Source: Vulcanimicrobiia bacterium (GTDB taxonomy: Bacteria > Vulcanimicrobiota > Vulcanimicrobiia > Vulcanimicrobiales > Vulcanimicrobiaceae). From it: DNA of 34,540 nt. The translations under genes were made by a program, and so were the position numbers. Of this stretch, positions 1 through 7,746 are shown in pieces. The stretch is from assembly GCA_024281075.1 (NCBI GenBank), contig JAMXLK010000080.1:1-34540 (forward strand), written 5' to 3'. How positions within the stretch are numbered: the first letter of the stretch is position 1; every line of letters starts with the position of its first letter. Under the pieces are notes generated by a model. It was given only the letters and a program-made list of their open reading frames with translations. It was not told the DNA's origin and did no database searches.

Positions 1-137
1 TCCTGCAGTCCCATGTTGGTTGCGAGCTGCCGCGCGGCTTCGTCGGCGGCTTCGCTCCACTCGACCGGCAGCGTGAACGAAAGCTGCACTTTTCCGTCGT
101 TTTGCGCGTCGCCGTACGGCTTGACGATTTTAGACAT
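1..137 (-). CDS. kamE: Lysine 5,6-aminomutase beta subunit, N-terminal fragment
   Basis: Only the first 45 codons are inside the window; the gene runs off the left edge. The visible start reads MSKIVKPYGDAQNDGKVQLS and continues into FTLPVEWSEAADEAARQLA. The PYGD-x2-NDGKVQLSFTLP stretch is the known N-terminal signature of the KamE subunit. In the family this subunit carries the B12-binding Rossmann domain and the lysine that forms the Schiff base with PLP; both lie outside the window. The ATG at 137-135 follows the kamD stop by three bases, with an AAGGA directly before it, so the two subunits should be translated from one message. The gene has no complete open frame in the window and would be missed by a caller that rejects partial genes. 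Confidence 0.88.
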   Translation of the reverse strand, partial: MSKIVKPYGDAQNDGKVQLSFTLPVEWSEAADEAARQLATNMGLQ

Positions 138-140
138 TCC

Positions 141-1715
141 TTATCGGCAAGCGCTCGTAGAGCGCGCAGTCCTGAGCGAGGCGCGTAGCGCCGAGTCGAA
201 GGGATTGAAGTAATCTGAAGCACGGGCGAAGACGCCTTCGAAACCGCGCCCGCCGTCGGGAGCGCGCGAGACGTCGGCAAAGGTCGCCGCCTCAATCGCT
301 TTCATGAGCCCCATTGCCGCGACGCGCTCGAGGAGCGTCTCGCACTCGCTCAAGACCGCCTGGGCGCGCTGCTCGATGGCGCCGCCGGGACGCAGCACGA
401 TCTCGTCACCCAAGTGGCGGGCGGTGTTCATGATATAGCGGGCATTTTCGAGTGAAAGCGCGCGGTCGCCCAAGAACGGCGTATGGATCGCTTCGGTGAG
501 CATGCCGCAGAGATGAATCGTCTGCCCCGTCATCACCGACGTAAGATTGAACATCGCGTCGATGAGATGCCCCTTGAAGATGTCGCCCGTCATATGCTTG
601 GTCGGCGGCATGTACTTCAACGGCGCTTCCGTAAAGATTTCGCGAGCGAGCTGCGCCTGCGCGACCTGATAGAGAAAGCCGTCTTCGCGATCCGGATCGA
701 TCTCGTATGCGTCGCCCAAACCGATCTGGTGGTCCGGCAGGCCCGCGCGGTGGGCGAACTCTTCGTTGATGAACTGCGACGCCAAGACCGCGGGCGCCTG
801 ATCGACCGCATCGGCCGTCGTTAAATAGTTGTCTTCGCCCGTGTTAATGATGATGCCCGAATAAGCGTTCAGCATCCGGCTGAAATGTTGGTCCACGAAC
901 GTGCGCTTCATATTGATGTCGCGGAAGAGAATACCGTACATCGAATCGTTGAGCAGCATGTCCAGACGCTCGAATGCCGCCATCACGGCAATCTCCGGCA
1001 TGCATAGTCCGCTCGCATAGTTCGTCAGCATCACGTAGCGGCCGAGCCGTTCGCTCACCTCGTCCAGCGCGGCGCGCATGATCGCAAAATTCGCTTGCGT
1101 CGCGTACGTGCCGCCGAAGCCTTCGGTCGTCGGTCCAAACGGCACGAAATCGAGCAGCGATTGGCCGGTCGACCGAATGACGGCGACGACTTGCGCGCCC
1201 GCTTCGGCGGCTGCGACGCCCGCCGTTCGATCTTCGTAAATGTTTCCGCTTGCGACGATCACGTACAGCAGCGGAGGCGGAAGCTGAGGACAACGCGCGA
1301 GCCGCGAAGCGCGATCTTCTCGTTGCGCGGCGATCCGGGCGAGACCGGATTCGACGTACGGGCGAAGGGCGCCGCGGGCGGCGGCAGCTGGAGTTTCCGC
1401 GAACTGCGCGAGCGCGATGCGACCCTCCGTCAGCGCGCGCGCGAGCCCGGCGGGATCGAGGCCGGTCTCGGCGAGCGCCCGTCCGAACGGCATGGCGGCG
1501 CCGCCGGCCAGCGTTTCTTGCGAAATAGCGTCAACGACGGCATTGGGAAACGGAACGTCCTCGGCGGTCACGCCGTCGACGCCAAGCAGACGCAGCACGG
1601 CGCGCTCGACCGACACCGTCGAATGTGCCGCGATGAACGCTTCGACCGGATCGGCAATCGCGGCCGCGAGCTGCCGGCAGCGATCGACGCGAGCCCGATC
1701 GATTTTAAGTTCCAT
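141..1715 (-). CDS. kamD: Lysine 5,6-aminomutase alpha subunit
   Basis: The 524-residue protein matches the alpha subunit of lysine 5,6-aminomutase, which with KamE moves the terminal amino group of D-lysine or beta-lysine to carbon 5 using adenosylcobalamin and PLP, a step of lysine fermentation. Family-like segments are TNYASGLCMPEIAVMAAFER, LNDSMYGILFRDINMKRTF, MPPTKHMTGDIFKGHL and a C-terminal GLMKAIE-ATFADV-R-DGGRGFEGVFA-YFNPF. In the family the alpha subunit is a TIM barrel binding the cofactors. The ATG at 1715 has GGAG four to five bases upstream. The usual end of the family is just after YFNPF; here about 18 extra residues follow, encoded by a dispersed repeat (171-204). No other lysine-fermentation gene (kamA, kdd, kce, kal) is visible. 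It lies 52 bases downstream of rfbD on the same strand, so read-through from the sugar genes is possible. Confidence 0.93.
   Translation of the reverse strand: MELKIDRARVDRCRQLAAAIADPVEAFIAAHSTVSVERAVLRLLGVDGVTAEDVPFPNAVVDAISQETLAGGAAMPFGRALAETGLDPAGLARALTEGRIALAQFAETPAAAARGALRPYVESGLARIAAQREDRASRLARCPQLPPPLLYVIVASGNIYEDRTAGVAAAEAGAQVVAVIRSTGQSLLDFVPFGPTTEGFGGTYATQANFAIMRAALDEVSERLGRYVMLTNYASGLCMPEIAVMAAFERLDMLLNDSMYGILFRDINMKRTFVDQHFSRMLNAYSGIIINTGEDNYLTTADAVDQAPAVLASQFINEEFAHRAGLPDHQIGLGDAYEIDPDREDGFLYQVAQAQLAREIFTEAPLKYMPPTKHMTGDIFKGHLIDAMFNLTSVMTGQTIHLCGMLTEAIHTPFLGDRALSLENARYIMNTARHLGDEIVLRPGGAIEQRAQAVLSECETLLERVAAMGLMKAIEAATFADVSRAPDGGRGFEGVFARASDYFNPFDSALRASLRTARSTSACR
171..204. repeat. 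Dispersed palindromic repeat, copy D, at the kamD 3' end
   Basis: On the plus strand this begins CCTGAGCGAGG and ends GAGTCGAAGGGA, with a perfect 5-bp hairpin inside (GGCGC at 180-184, loop GTA, GCGCC at 188-192). The ends match the CCYGAGCG...GTCGARGGG core of the copies at 32051-32094, 33351-33382 and 34227-34274. It supplies the last coding residues of kamD after the conserved YFNPF. Inference: a REP-like element that has extended the protein at its C terminus. Confidence 0.6.
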
Positions 1716-1767
1716 TGCTCCGTCTCATGGCGACTGCCTATCTTAAGCGAAGCCTGACGGAATCTCT

Positions 1768-2613
1768 TTAGAGGCTCCGGAGGTACGCCGCGATGCCGGC
1801 CTGCCAGGACGGCATCGCAATCCCCAACGCGTCGAGTTTTGCGTTGCGCAACGCTGAAAAACGCGGTCGCGCTGCCCGCTGCTTCCACTGCGCCGCCGGG
1901 ATCGGCTGGATCGCGATTTCGACTCCGCCCTGACGTGCGGCCTCGCACGCAAAATCGTACCAGCTGACCGGTCCGGTATTAACGGCGTGATAGAGCCCAA
2001 ATGACTTCGTCCCGATCAGGCGCCGGAGCGCTGCGGCAACGTCACCCGCGAAGGTCGGCGAAGCAACGACGTCCTCGACGACGCGCAGCGGCGGTTCGCC
2101 GCTCGAGGTTTGCAGTACGCGTTCAATTAACGAAGAGCGCCGGCGGCTGCTGGCGGCGCCGTAAAGCCCGCACGTCCGAACGACGTAGGCTTCCATATGC
2201 AGAGATTCGACGAGATATTCGCCGGCAAGTTTTGATGCGCCGTAAAACGAGATGGGATGCGGCGGAGAACTCTCGCCGTACGGTTCGTGCGCGGCTCCGT
2301 CGAAGACGTAATCGGTGCTGACGGTTGCAAAGACGATCCCACGATCGCGCGCCGACCGCGCGGCTTCTCCGACGGCGGCCGCATTGATGGCGAAGGCCTC
2401 CTGTGGCTCGTCTTCGCAGCGGTCGACGTCGTGAAATGCCGCGGCGTTGACGAAAACATCGGGCCGAACGGCGTCCAGCGCGTCACGCACGGCACGCGCG
2501 TCGGCAAGATCGAGCTCCTGATGCGGTGGCGCGGCGATCTCACAATCGCTCCACTGCTGCCTAATCGCGGTGCCGAGCCGCCCCGAGCCTCCAATTAGAA
2601 GAACGCGGGTCAC
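1768..2613 (-). CDS. rfbD: dTDP-4-dehydrorhamnose reductase (RmlD family)
   Basis: This 281-residue protein is an extended-type short-chain dehydrogenase that would reduce dTDP-4-keto-L-rhamnose to dTDP-L-rhamnose in the cytoplasm. Visible are the nucleotide-binding GGSGRLG (residues 8-14), the STDYVFDG segment (about 99-106), and the catalytic YxxxK as Tyr124 and Lys128 in SFYGASKLAGE. A longer open frame runs upstream to 3231, but its extra part is the antisense shadow of the flippase gene. The start is the GTG at 2613, which forms a 4-base GTGA overlap with the flippase stop. With the neighbouring epimerase this gives two of the four rhamnose-pathway enzymes; rfbA and rfbB are not in the window. 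A related 4-keto-deoxysugar reductase of different product specificity is the main alternative. Confidence 0.9.
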   Translation of the reverse strand: MTRVLLIGGSGRLGTAIRQQWSDCEIAAPPHQELDLADARAVRDALDAVRPDVFVNAAAFHDVDRCEDEPQEAFAINAAAVGEAARSARDRGIVFATVSTDYVFDGAAHEPYGESSPPHPISFYGASKLAGEYLVESLHMEAYVVRTCGLYGAASSRRRSSLIERVLQTSSGEPPLRVVEDVVASPTFAGDVAAALRRLIGTKSFGLYHAVNTGPVSWYDFACEAARQGGVEIAIQPIPAAQWKQRAARPRFSALRNAKLDALGIAMPSWQAGIAAYLRSL

Positions 2614-3920
2614 ACGGTCGAGCGCCGGCCGCTCGTATTCTGTTGCGCCACGAGCGCGATGCTCACCGCGAGCGTGCCGACCGCATTTCCGATGACCAGA
2701 ATCTCGACGACCGTCCGGAGATTCGGATGAATTGCGACGATGGCCGCGAGCGTGCCCAGCGTGCAGGTCAAAAGCGGAACGGTGAAGGCCAACCGGTGCG
2801 TCGCAATTCCGTAATAGCTCAAGGCGTTCGTGAGCGCCAGCAGCACCATCGCGAGACCGTACGTCCCCAGCAACGGCAGCGCCGCGTCGAAAGCGTGCCC
2901 GACCAGCGCGTGCAGTACGAATAGACCGAAATACTCGAAGACGAAGAGCCCGAACGCGGCGACGATTGCGAACATGAGCAGGCTGCCCGCCAAAACTTCG
3001 CGCGTTTGCGCGCCGCGCGCATGCCGATCGGCCGCCTGCGGCAGCAGCACGGTTGGAATAAAGCCGACGAGATAGAGCAGCATCTTGCCGCCCAGCGCCG
3101 CCGCGGCGTACAGACCGGCCTGGTGCGGGTCGAAGTAGTGCTTCACCAACACCACGTCGGCGGAGCCGATGAGCGCGAGCGAGATCGTCGCAGCGGCGGA
3201 ACCGGCGCCGGCATTGAGAATGCGGCGCCAATCGTAGCGGAGGCTGCGCGATTGTGCCACGGAGTAGCGTTTACGCAACCGCATTCCCAGGTAGAAGAGC
3301 GCGCAAAGCGGGCCGATGAAAAATCCGATGATGCCTCCGCCGAGCTTGAGTCCGACAGCCAGCAGCACGCCGATGCCGACAACCTTTGCGATACCTTCGA
3401 TCGAGTTGGAGAGCGCGAAGCCGATGAAATCTTGGGTGCCCTGTGCAACCGCTCGCAACGCACTCAGATACAGCGCAGCCCCGGCGATGAGGCCGACGAA
3501 CTGAGCGGACCAAACCGGTACGTGCAAGAACCACGAGAACGGAATCGCGGCGAACGCGGCGACGACCATGTACAATAATCCGAGTCGCGCGAATCCCTCG
3601 GCAACGTTCTCGGTCAAACCGCGGAGATGCCCGTCGTCGTGCAACGCGCGAAATTCGGCGGACAACTGCGCGACGACCGGACCGACGAAGGCGGCCGGAA
3701 GAGCCGCAATCATTGCGGCATTGATCAATGCGTACAGACCACCGTAAACGACGACGCCCAACTCGCGGCTGGCAACGGCATGTGCGATAAAGTTGCACAG
3801 GTTCAGAACCATACTGCCGGTGAAGACCAGCAGGCTCTGTTTGAGCATCGCGCTCGCGCGCAGACGCTCGAGCCCGCGCCGGAGCACCAAAGTGCCAGGC
3901 GGACTCATACTGCCGTTCAT
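2610..3920 (-). CDS. Wzx-type polysaccharide/oligosaccharide flippase
   Basis: This is a 436-residue polytopic membrane protein with about twelve hydrophobic segments, starting with the one in residues near 27-50 (SLLVFTGSMVLNLCNFIAHA). It fits the oligosaccharide flippase branch of the MOP superfamily by length, by an early ASRELGVVVYGGLYALINAA segment, and by position beside rhamnose genes. Its role would be to flip lipid-linked sugar repeats across the inner membrane. It ends in a GTGA overlap with rfbD. The start is uncertain: ATG 3920 would leave no room for a divergent promoter with rfbC; ATG 3908 (MSPPG) and ATG 3848 (MLKQSLLVF) are alternatives, and none has a strong ribosome-binding site. 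It is only distantly like the MurJ-type protein at 21517-23061. Confidence 0.82.
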   Translation of the reverse strand: MNGSMSPPGTLVLRRGLERLRASAMLKQSLLVFTGSMVLNLCNFIAHAVASRELGVVVYGGLYALINAAMIAALPAAFVGPVVAQLSAEFRALHDDGHLRGLTENVAEGFARLGLLYMVVAAFAAIPFSWFLHVPVWSAQFVGLIAGAALYLSALRAVAQGTQDFIGFALSNSIEGIAKVVGIGVLLAVGLKLGGGIIGFFIGPLCALFYLGMRLRKRYSVAQSRSLRYDWRRILNAGAGSAAATISLALIGSADVVLVKHYFDPHQAGLYAAAALGGKMLLYLVGFIPTVLLPQAADRHARGAQTREVLAGSLLMFAIVAAFGLFVFEYFGLFVLHALVGHAFDAALPLLGTYGLAMVLLALTNALSYYGIATHRLAFTVPLLTCTLGTLAAIVAIHPNLRTVVEILVIGNAVGTLAVSIALVAQQNTSGRRSTV

Positions 3921-3935
3921 CGTATGCCACTTCTC

Positions 3936-4472
3936 ATGGAGGTTGAGGAATTACCTCTCACCGGCGCACTGCTGCTGACGCCGCAGATCTTCGCCGACGA
4001 GCGCGGCTACTTCACCGAAACCTATTCGCGCGAACGCTATCATGCGTGCGGCATCACCGACAGCTTCGTTCAGGATAATATCTCGCTTTCGCATCGCGAC
4101 GTGCTGCGAGGCCTCCACGGCGACCGGCGCATGGCCAAGCTGGTCAGCGTTCTTCGCGGCAGCGTGTTTGACGTCATCGTCGACGCAAGACGTGCGAGTC
4201 CCACGTACGGTCGCTGGTGGGGAGCGACGCTAACCGCAGCCGCCGGCCGGCAGGTGTACGTTCCTCGGGGCTTCCTGCACGGCTACCTCGCCCTCGAAGA
4301 TGAGACCATTTTTGCTTACAAGCAGAGCGTCGCGTACGACCCCGCGGTGGAAATTGCCGTTGCCTGGAACGATGCCGACGTGGGTGTCGCATGGCCGCTG
4401 GAAGACCGGCATCCAATTCTGTCACGTCGCGATGCGACAAACCCAACGCTTGCATCGCTTCGGCCGGCGTAA
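3936..4472 (+). CDS. dTDP-4-dehydrorhamnose 3,5-epimerase family protein (RmlC-like)
   Basis: This is a 178-residue cupin-fold epimerase. It has DERGYFTETYSRE (residues 21-33), the VLRGLHG segment with the expected catalytic His61, VYVPRGFLHGYLAL, the FAYKQSVAYDP region where the family tyrosine lies, and the WNDADVGVAWPL segment that corresponds to the family NDPDIGI-WP motif. The usual RGLHYQ reads RGLHGD here, a variant seen in some sugar epimerases of this fold, so the substrate may not be the rhamnose precursor. An upstream ATG at 3924 would add four residues; the 3936 start fits the family N terminus better, and neither has a clear ribosome-binding site. The gene is divergent from the flippase and rfbD, and likely works with rfbD in deoxysugar synthesis. 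Confidence 0.85.
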   Translation: MEVEELPLTGALLLTPQIFADERGYFTETYSRERYHACGITDSFVQDNISLSHRDVLRGLHGDRRMAKLVSVLRGSVFDVIVDARRASPTYGRWWGATLTAAAGRQVYVPRGFLHGYLALEDETIFAYKQSVAYDPAVEIAVAWNDADVGVAWPLEDRHPILSRRDATNPTLASLRPA

Positions 4473-4524
4473 CAAACCGCGCCGCCCTAGGTAGAAGTCG
4501 CCAGAGGAACCGAATCGAGGGAGA

Positions 4525-5166
4525 ATGGCATTCCATGATCAGAGCGACGAAGCTCTGGTGCATCGAGTGCGCTCCGGGGAAAGAGAGGTCTTCGGCGTGC
4601 TCGTGGATCGCTATAAGCGGGGGATCGCAAACTTCATCGGCGCGACGGTGCGAAACTCGTCGGAGACCGCCGATTTATCCCAGGAGACGTTCCTGCGGGC
4701 GTACGCGCATCTCGGCACGTTCAACCCGCAGCTCGGCAAATTTTCAACTTGGATTTATCAAATCGCACGAAACGTGATTCGAACGCATCTGGCTAAATCG
4801 TCCCGCGCTCCGCAAATGCAGGAGCTCGGCGAAGATCAAACGCTCGAGAGCACGCTTGCGGACTCGTCGCCGCAAGCCGATCCGGCGCGCGGCGTCTTGC
4901 GCGAAGAGGCCGAGCGCGAATTGCGGGCTGCGCTCGCGGAGCTTCCCGAGCGCATGCGTACCGTACTGGCGCTGCGCTATTTCGACAGCATGGAGTATCA
5001 AACGATCGCAAGCACGCTCGGATTATCGCTCGGAAACGTCAAGACGCTGATTCATCGCGGCAAGATCGCTCTGACGAAAAAGATGCACGAGCGCGAGCAT
5101 CGAGCGATCGACGCGCTGCAGGTCGTCGCTCAAAGGGGAGGCTCGAATGCGCTGCTTCTCGTGTGA
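4525..5166 (+). CDS. RNA polymerase ECF sigma factor (RpoE/SigW-like)
   Basis: This 213-residue sigma-70 family protein has only regions 2 and 4, as in ECF sigma factors. Region 2 spans about residues 9-91, with DLSQETFLRAYAHL (50-63) and FSTWIYQIARNV (73-84). Region 4 spans about 128-187, with the helix-turn-helix segment EYQTIASTLGLSLGNVKTLI (157-176). It should direct RNA polymerase to a stress or envelope regulon. The ATG at 4525 follows GAGGGAGA, a good ribosome-binding site. Its 3' end overlaps the anti-sigma gene by 20 bases, the usual sigma/anti-sigma pairing, which implies matched production of the two proteins. The rfbC-like gene ends 52 bases upstream. Confidence 0.94.
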   Translation: MAFHDQSDEALVHRVRSGEREVFGVLVDRYKRGIANFIGATVRNSSETADLSQETFLRAYAHLGTFNPQLGKFSTWIYQIARNVIRTHLAKSSRAPQMQELGEDQTLESTLADSSPQADPARGVLREEAERELRAALAELPERMRTVLALRYFDSMEYQTIASTLGLSLGNVKTLIHRGKIALTKKMHEREHRAIDALQVVAQRGGSNALLLV

Positions 5167-5686
5167 GCCGCTGCTCGACGGCTATCTCGAAGGTGCCTTG
5201 CGATCGCGCGAAGGCCGGTTAGTCGCGGAGCATCTTCGCGAATGTGCCGGGTGCACGCGGCTGCTCGACGAGCTGCGCGTCGTCGATGCCCTCTTGACCA
5301 CGGCCCGCGCACCAAGCGTTCCGCGCGACATCACGGCCGCCGTTGTTTCGGTCACGGCGACTTCACGGCCGCACGCACGGCGGCGCGTGCGTCTGGGCGT
5401 GGCGCTTCTCCTTTATTTGCTCTCGGCGTGGGCGCTCGCCGCGGTGGCGGTCGCGCGATTACCCGATTTGGCGCAACTGGGTTCGGTTTCGGTCGTTTTC
5501 GCCCAGCGCGATCTCGCGGCACTCGGCGCGGCATCGCGCGCACTCGCGCCCGCGACGCCGCTGGCAGCCGCCGTGGTTACCGGCGTTCTATTGATTGACG
5601 TCCTTCTGCTCGCTGCGACGTTCTACGCATACCGCCGGCTGCGCCCATTGCTGGCGTTCTACCTCGGGCGAGGGTCGCGTTCGTGA
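5147..5686 (+). CDS. Membrane anti-sigma factor with N-terminal zinc finger
   Basis: The 179-residue protein starts with a ZAS-like zinc-binding motif: Cys3, Cys6, His29, Cys33 and Cys36 (EHLRECAGC gives the H-x3-C-x2-C core). Two hydrophobic segments follow at about 82-104 and 138-161, so the N terminus should face the cytoplasm and hold the sigma factor at the membrane. Its start ATG at 5147 lies inside the sigma gene and is preceded by AGGGGAGG at a five-base spacing, a near-perfect ribosome-binding site. It ends in a GTGA overlap with the next gene. Two membrane spans rather than one is slightly unusual for this group. Function follows from the zinc motif and the neighbour; the signal it senses is unknown. 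Confidence 0.87.
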   Translation: MRCFSCEPLLDGYLEGALRSREGRLVAEHLRECAGCTRLLDELRVVDALLTTARAPSVPRDITAAVVSVTATSRPHARRRVRLGVALLLYLLSAWALAAVAVARLPDLAQLGSVSVVFAQRDLAALGAASRALAPATPLAAAVVTGVLLIDVLLLAATFYAYRRLRPLLAFYLGRGSRS

Positions 5687-6513
5687 AGCGCCGCCTGATG
5701 ATGCTCATCGTTTGCGTTGCCGTGGCACTCGGCATCTCGTCCACGCCGGCTCGCGCGGAGTCACAAGCCGTCTATCACGGCGGCACCTATTTCGGATCGG
5801 TCGTCGTCGAGCCCGGGCAGGTCGTCGATGGCGATCTCACGGTCATATTCGGCGACGCAACCATTGCCGGTGTCGTCCAAGGCGACGTCAACGTGGTCGG
5901 TGGCAACTACGACCCCCGTCCCGGCGGCATCGTCACCGGTCAAATCAATCAGATTGGCGGCGCGGTTACCCAAGCCGTCGTCCCGTGGGCGCCCGCCGAG
6001 TCGACGTACAATCCTTTCGTTCCCGATCACCGCCTGCTTTGGCGGCTCTCTTGGAATCTGCTGGCGCTGCTCGTCTTTTTGATCTTTCCGCTGCGCACGC
6101 GGATGGTGCTCGACCGGCTCGAGCGGCATCCCGGCCTGAGCGTCGCTGCCGGCGTTCTCGGGAGCGTCGCGGTGATTCCCCTAGCCGTGTTGCTGGCCAT
6201 CACAATCCTGTTGATTCCGCTGATTCTGCTCGAGTTCGTCTTCGTGCTCGCGGGCGTCTTCCTCGGGACGGCCGCGCTCGCGCTCCTCATCGGAAGGCGG
6301 CTCTGCGAGCTGCTCAGCCCCTCGACAACGCCGACGCCATTGGTCGCGCTCCTGGCGGGTATCGCGCTGATCACCGCCGCAGAGCTCGTGCCGGTCGTCG
6401 GGACGCTGGTGCTGATCTTCGTCGGGCTGATCGGCCTCGGCGCGACGATCCTGTCGTTCGCGGGCGACGCCTTTGCAAGCCAGATTAGCGGACCCCCAAT
6501 GGCCACCGGCTAA
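5683..6513 (+). CDS. Secreted/membrane protein with bactofilin-like repeats and multiple transmembrane segments
   Basis: The 276-residue protein has a signal peptide (KRRLMMLIVCVAVALGISS, likely cleavage after ARA at 25), then about 65 residues of short hydrophobic/Gly repeats such as VVDGDLTVIFGDATIAGVV and QGDVNVVGG, resembling the beta-helical rungs of bactofilins (polymer-forming cytoskeletal proteins). Residues 118-260 hold about five hydrophobic segments. The arrangement places the rungs outside the cytoplasmic membrane, unlike classical bactofilins. The GTG start at 5683 overlaps the anti-sigma stop as GTGA, so the three genes form one coupled unit and this protein could be the effector or sensor of the sigma system. 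That role is inference; no enzyme motif is visible. Confidence 0.75.
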   Translation: MKRRLMMLIVCVAVALGISSTPARAESQAVYHGGTYFGSVVVEPGQVVDGDLTVIFGDATIAGVVQGDVNVVGGNYDPRPGGIVTGQINQIGGAVTQAVVPWAPAESTYNPFVPDHRLLWRLSWNLLALLVFLIFPLRTRMVLDRLERHPGLSVAAGVLGSVAVIPLAVLLAITILLIPLILLEFVFVLAGVFLGTAALALLIGRRLCELLSPSTTPTPLVALLAGIALITAAELVPVVGTLVLIFVGLIGLGATILSFAGDAFASQISGPPMATG

Positions 6514-6525
6514 AACTAGCGGGGT

Positions 6526-7734
6526 ATGACGGCCATCTCGCGAGCGGCGCAGTTTGCGCAGCGGACCGCGCATCTGCGCGCGTCGACGATTCGCGAGATG
6601 CTCAAGGTAACCCAACAGCCGGACGTCATTTCGTTCGGAGGCGGTCTTCCCGCGCCGGAACTCTTCCCAACCGAAGCGATCGCACAGGCGACGCAGCGCG
6701 TCATGGAACGCCTCGGTTCGGCGGCGCTTCAGTACAGCGTCACCGAGGGCATTCCAGAGATGCGAATTTGGGTCGCCGAGCGGCTCACGCGTCGCTGCGG
6801 CGGTATCTTTTCCGCCGAGGCGGTCCAGATCGTCAACGGATCGCAGCAAGGTCTCGATTTGGTCGGAAAGATTTTTCTCGATCCCGGCGATCACGTCGTG
6901 CTCGAAGATCCGTCGTATCTCGGCGCCATTCAAGCGTTCGACGCATACCAAACGCGGTACCTCACCGTCGAAACCGACGAGGACGGGCTCGTTCCGGAAT
7001 CGCTCGAGGAAGTGCTCGAGCGTGCCGACCCGTTTCCGAAATTTCTTTATCTCGTTCCAAACTTTCAGAATCCGACCGGACGAACGCTCTCGGGACGGCG
7101 GCGCGAAACCGTGGTGCGCATCTGCGAGCACTTCGGATTGCCGATCGTCGAGGACGATCCGTACGGGGAGCTGCGCTTTGAAGGCACCGATCTGCCGCCG
7201 CTCCTGTCGTACCGGTCGACCGCGCCGATCATCTACTCGGGAACCGGAAGCAAAATTATGGCGCCGGGCATGCGCATTGCGTGGCTGCTCGTGCAAGACG
7301 AAGCCATTCGCGAAAAGATCGTGCTGGCCAAACAAGGCGCGGATCTTCACAGCGGAACCTTCGCGCAGTACGTTTTTCACGAATACGTCAGCGATGGCGA
7401 CGCGTTCGACGCGCACGTTCGCCGAATTGCGCAGACGTACGCCCACCGGCGCGGCGTCATGGCCGAAGCGCTTGCGGAATTTATGCCGGAAGGCGTGCGA
7501 TTTACGCGCCCCGCCGGCGGCATGTTCCTGTGGGTGACGGTGCCGAACGTCGATACGGCGGAGTTGCTAAAAATCTCCGCAGCGTCAAAAGTCGTCTTCG
7601 TGCCGGGCGTAAATTTCTATTCGGGACGCGACGTTCACGACGGCATGCGGCTGAACTTTTCCAACGCTACCGAAAAGAATATCCGGCTGGGCGTCGAACG
7701 GCTCGCCCACGCCATTCGGCTATACCAACGTTAG
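6526..7734 (+). CDS. PLP-dependent aminotransferase, class I/II (LysN/2-aminoadipate transaminase-like)
   Basis: The 402-residue enzyme has the fold-type I pattern: SFGGGLPAPELFP near the start, QYSVTEGIPEMR (69-80), NFQNPTGR with Asn182, IVEDDPYGELRFEG with Asp210 as the PLP ring partner, and the Schiff-base Lys243 in SGTGSKIMAPGMRIAW. Family relatives accept 2-aminoadipate, branched or aromatic amino acids; the substrate cannot be fixed from sequence. The glycine before Ser-Lys (TGSK rather than SFSK) is a small deviation. ATG 6526 follows AGCGGGG. It starts 12 bases after the bactofilin-like gene and may be co-transcribed with the following gene. A link to the lysine aminomutase at the left end is possible but not shown. 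Confidence 0.9.
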   Translation: MTAISRAAQFAQRTAHLRASTIREMLKVTQQPDVISFGGGLPAPELFPTEAIAQATQRVMERLGSAALQYSVTEGIPEMRIWVAERLTRRCGGIFSAEAVQIVNGSQQGLDLVGKIFLDPGDHVVLEDPSYLGAIQAFDAYQTRYLTVETDEDGLVPESLEEVLERADPFPKFLYLVPNFQNPTGRTLSGRRRETVVRICEHFGLPIVEDDPYGELRFEGTDLPPLLSYRSTAPIIYSGTGSKIMAPGMRIAWLLVQDEAIREKIVLAKQGADLHSGTFAQYVFHEYVSDGDAFDAHVRRIAQTYAHRRGVMAEALAEFMPEGVRFTRPAGGMFLWVTVPNVDTAELLKISAASKVVFVPGVNFYSGRDVHDGMRLNFSNATEKNIRLGVERLAHAIRLYQR

Positions 7735-7746
7735 AGGAATACAAGC

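Noticed and set aside
2614-3231. N-terminal extension of the rfbD frame to 487 residues
   Set aside because: The extension is antisense-type Arg-rich sequence over the flippase gene on the same strand in another frame; the GTG at 2613 restores the family start and gives a GTGA overlap.
4506-4530. GGAAC at 4506-4510 as an ECF-type autoregulated promoter
   Set aside because: The matching -10 would fall inside the coding region after the start at 4525, so it cannot drive the gene.
6181-7446. 421-residue open frame on the minus strand
   Set aside because: It is antisense to the aminotransferase and bactofilin-like genes; its sequence is Arg/Asp-rich low complexity typical of the reverse frame of GC-rich genes and shows no domain.
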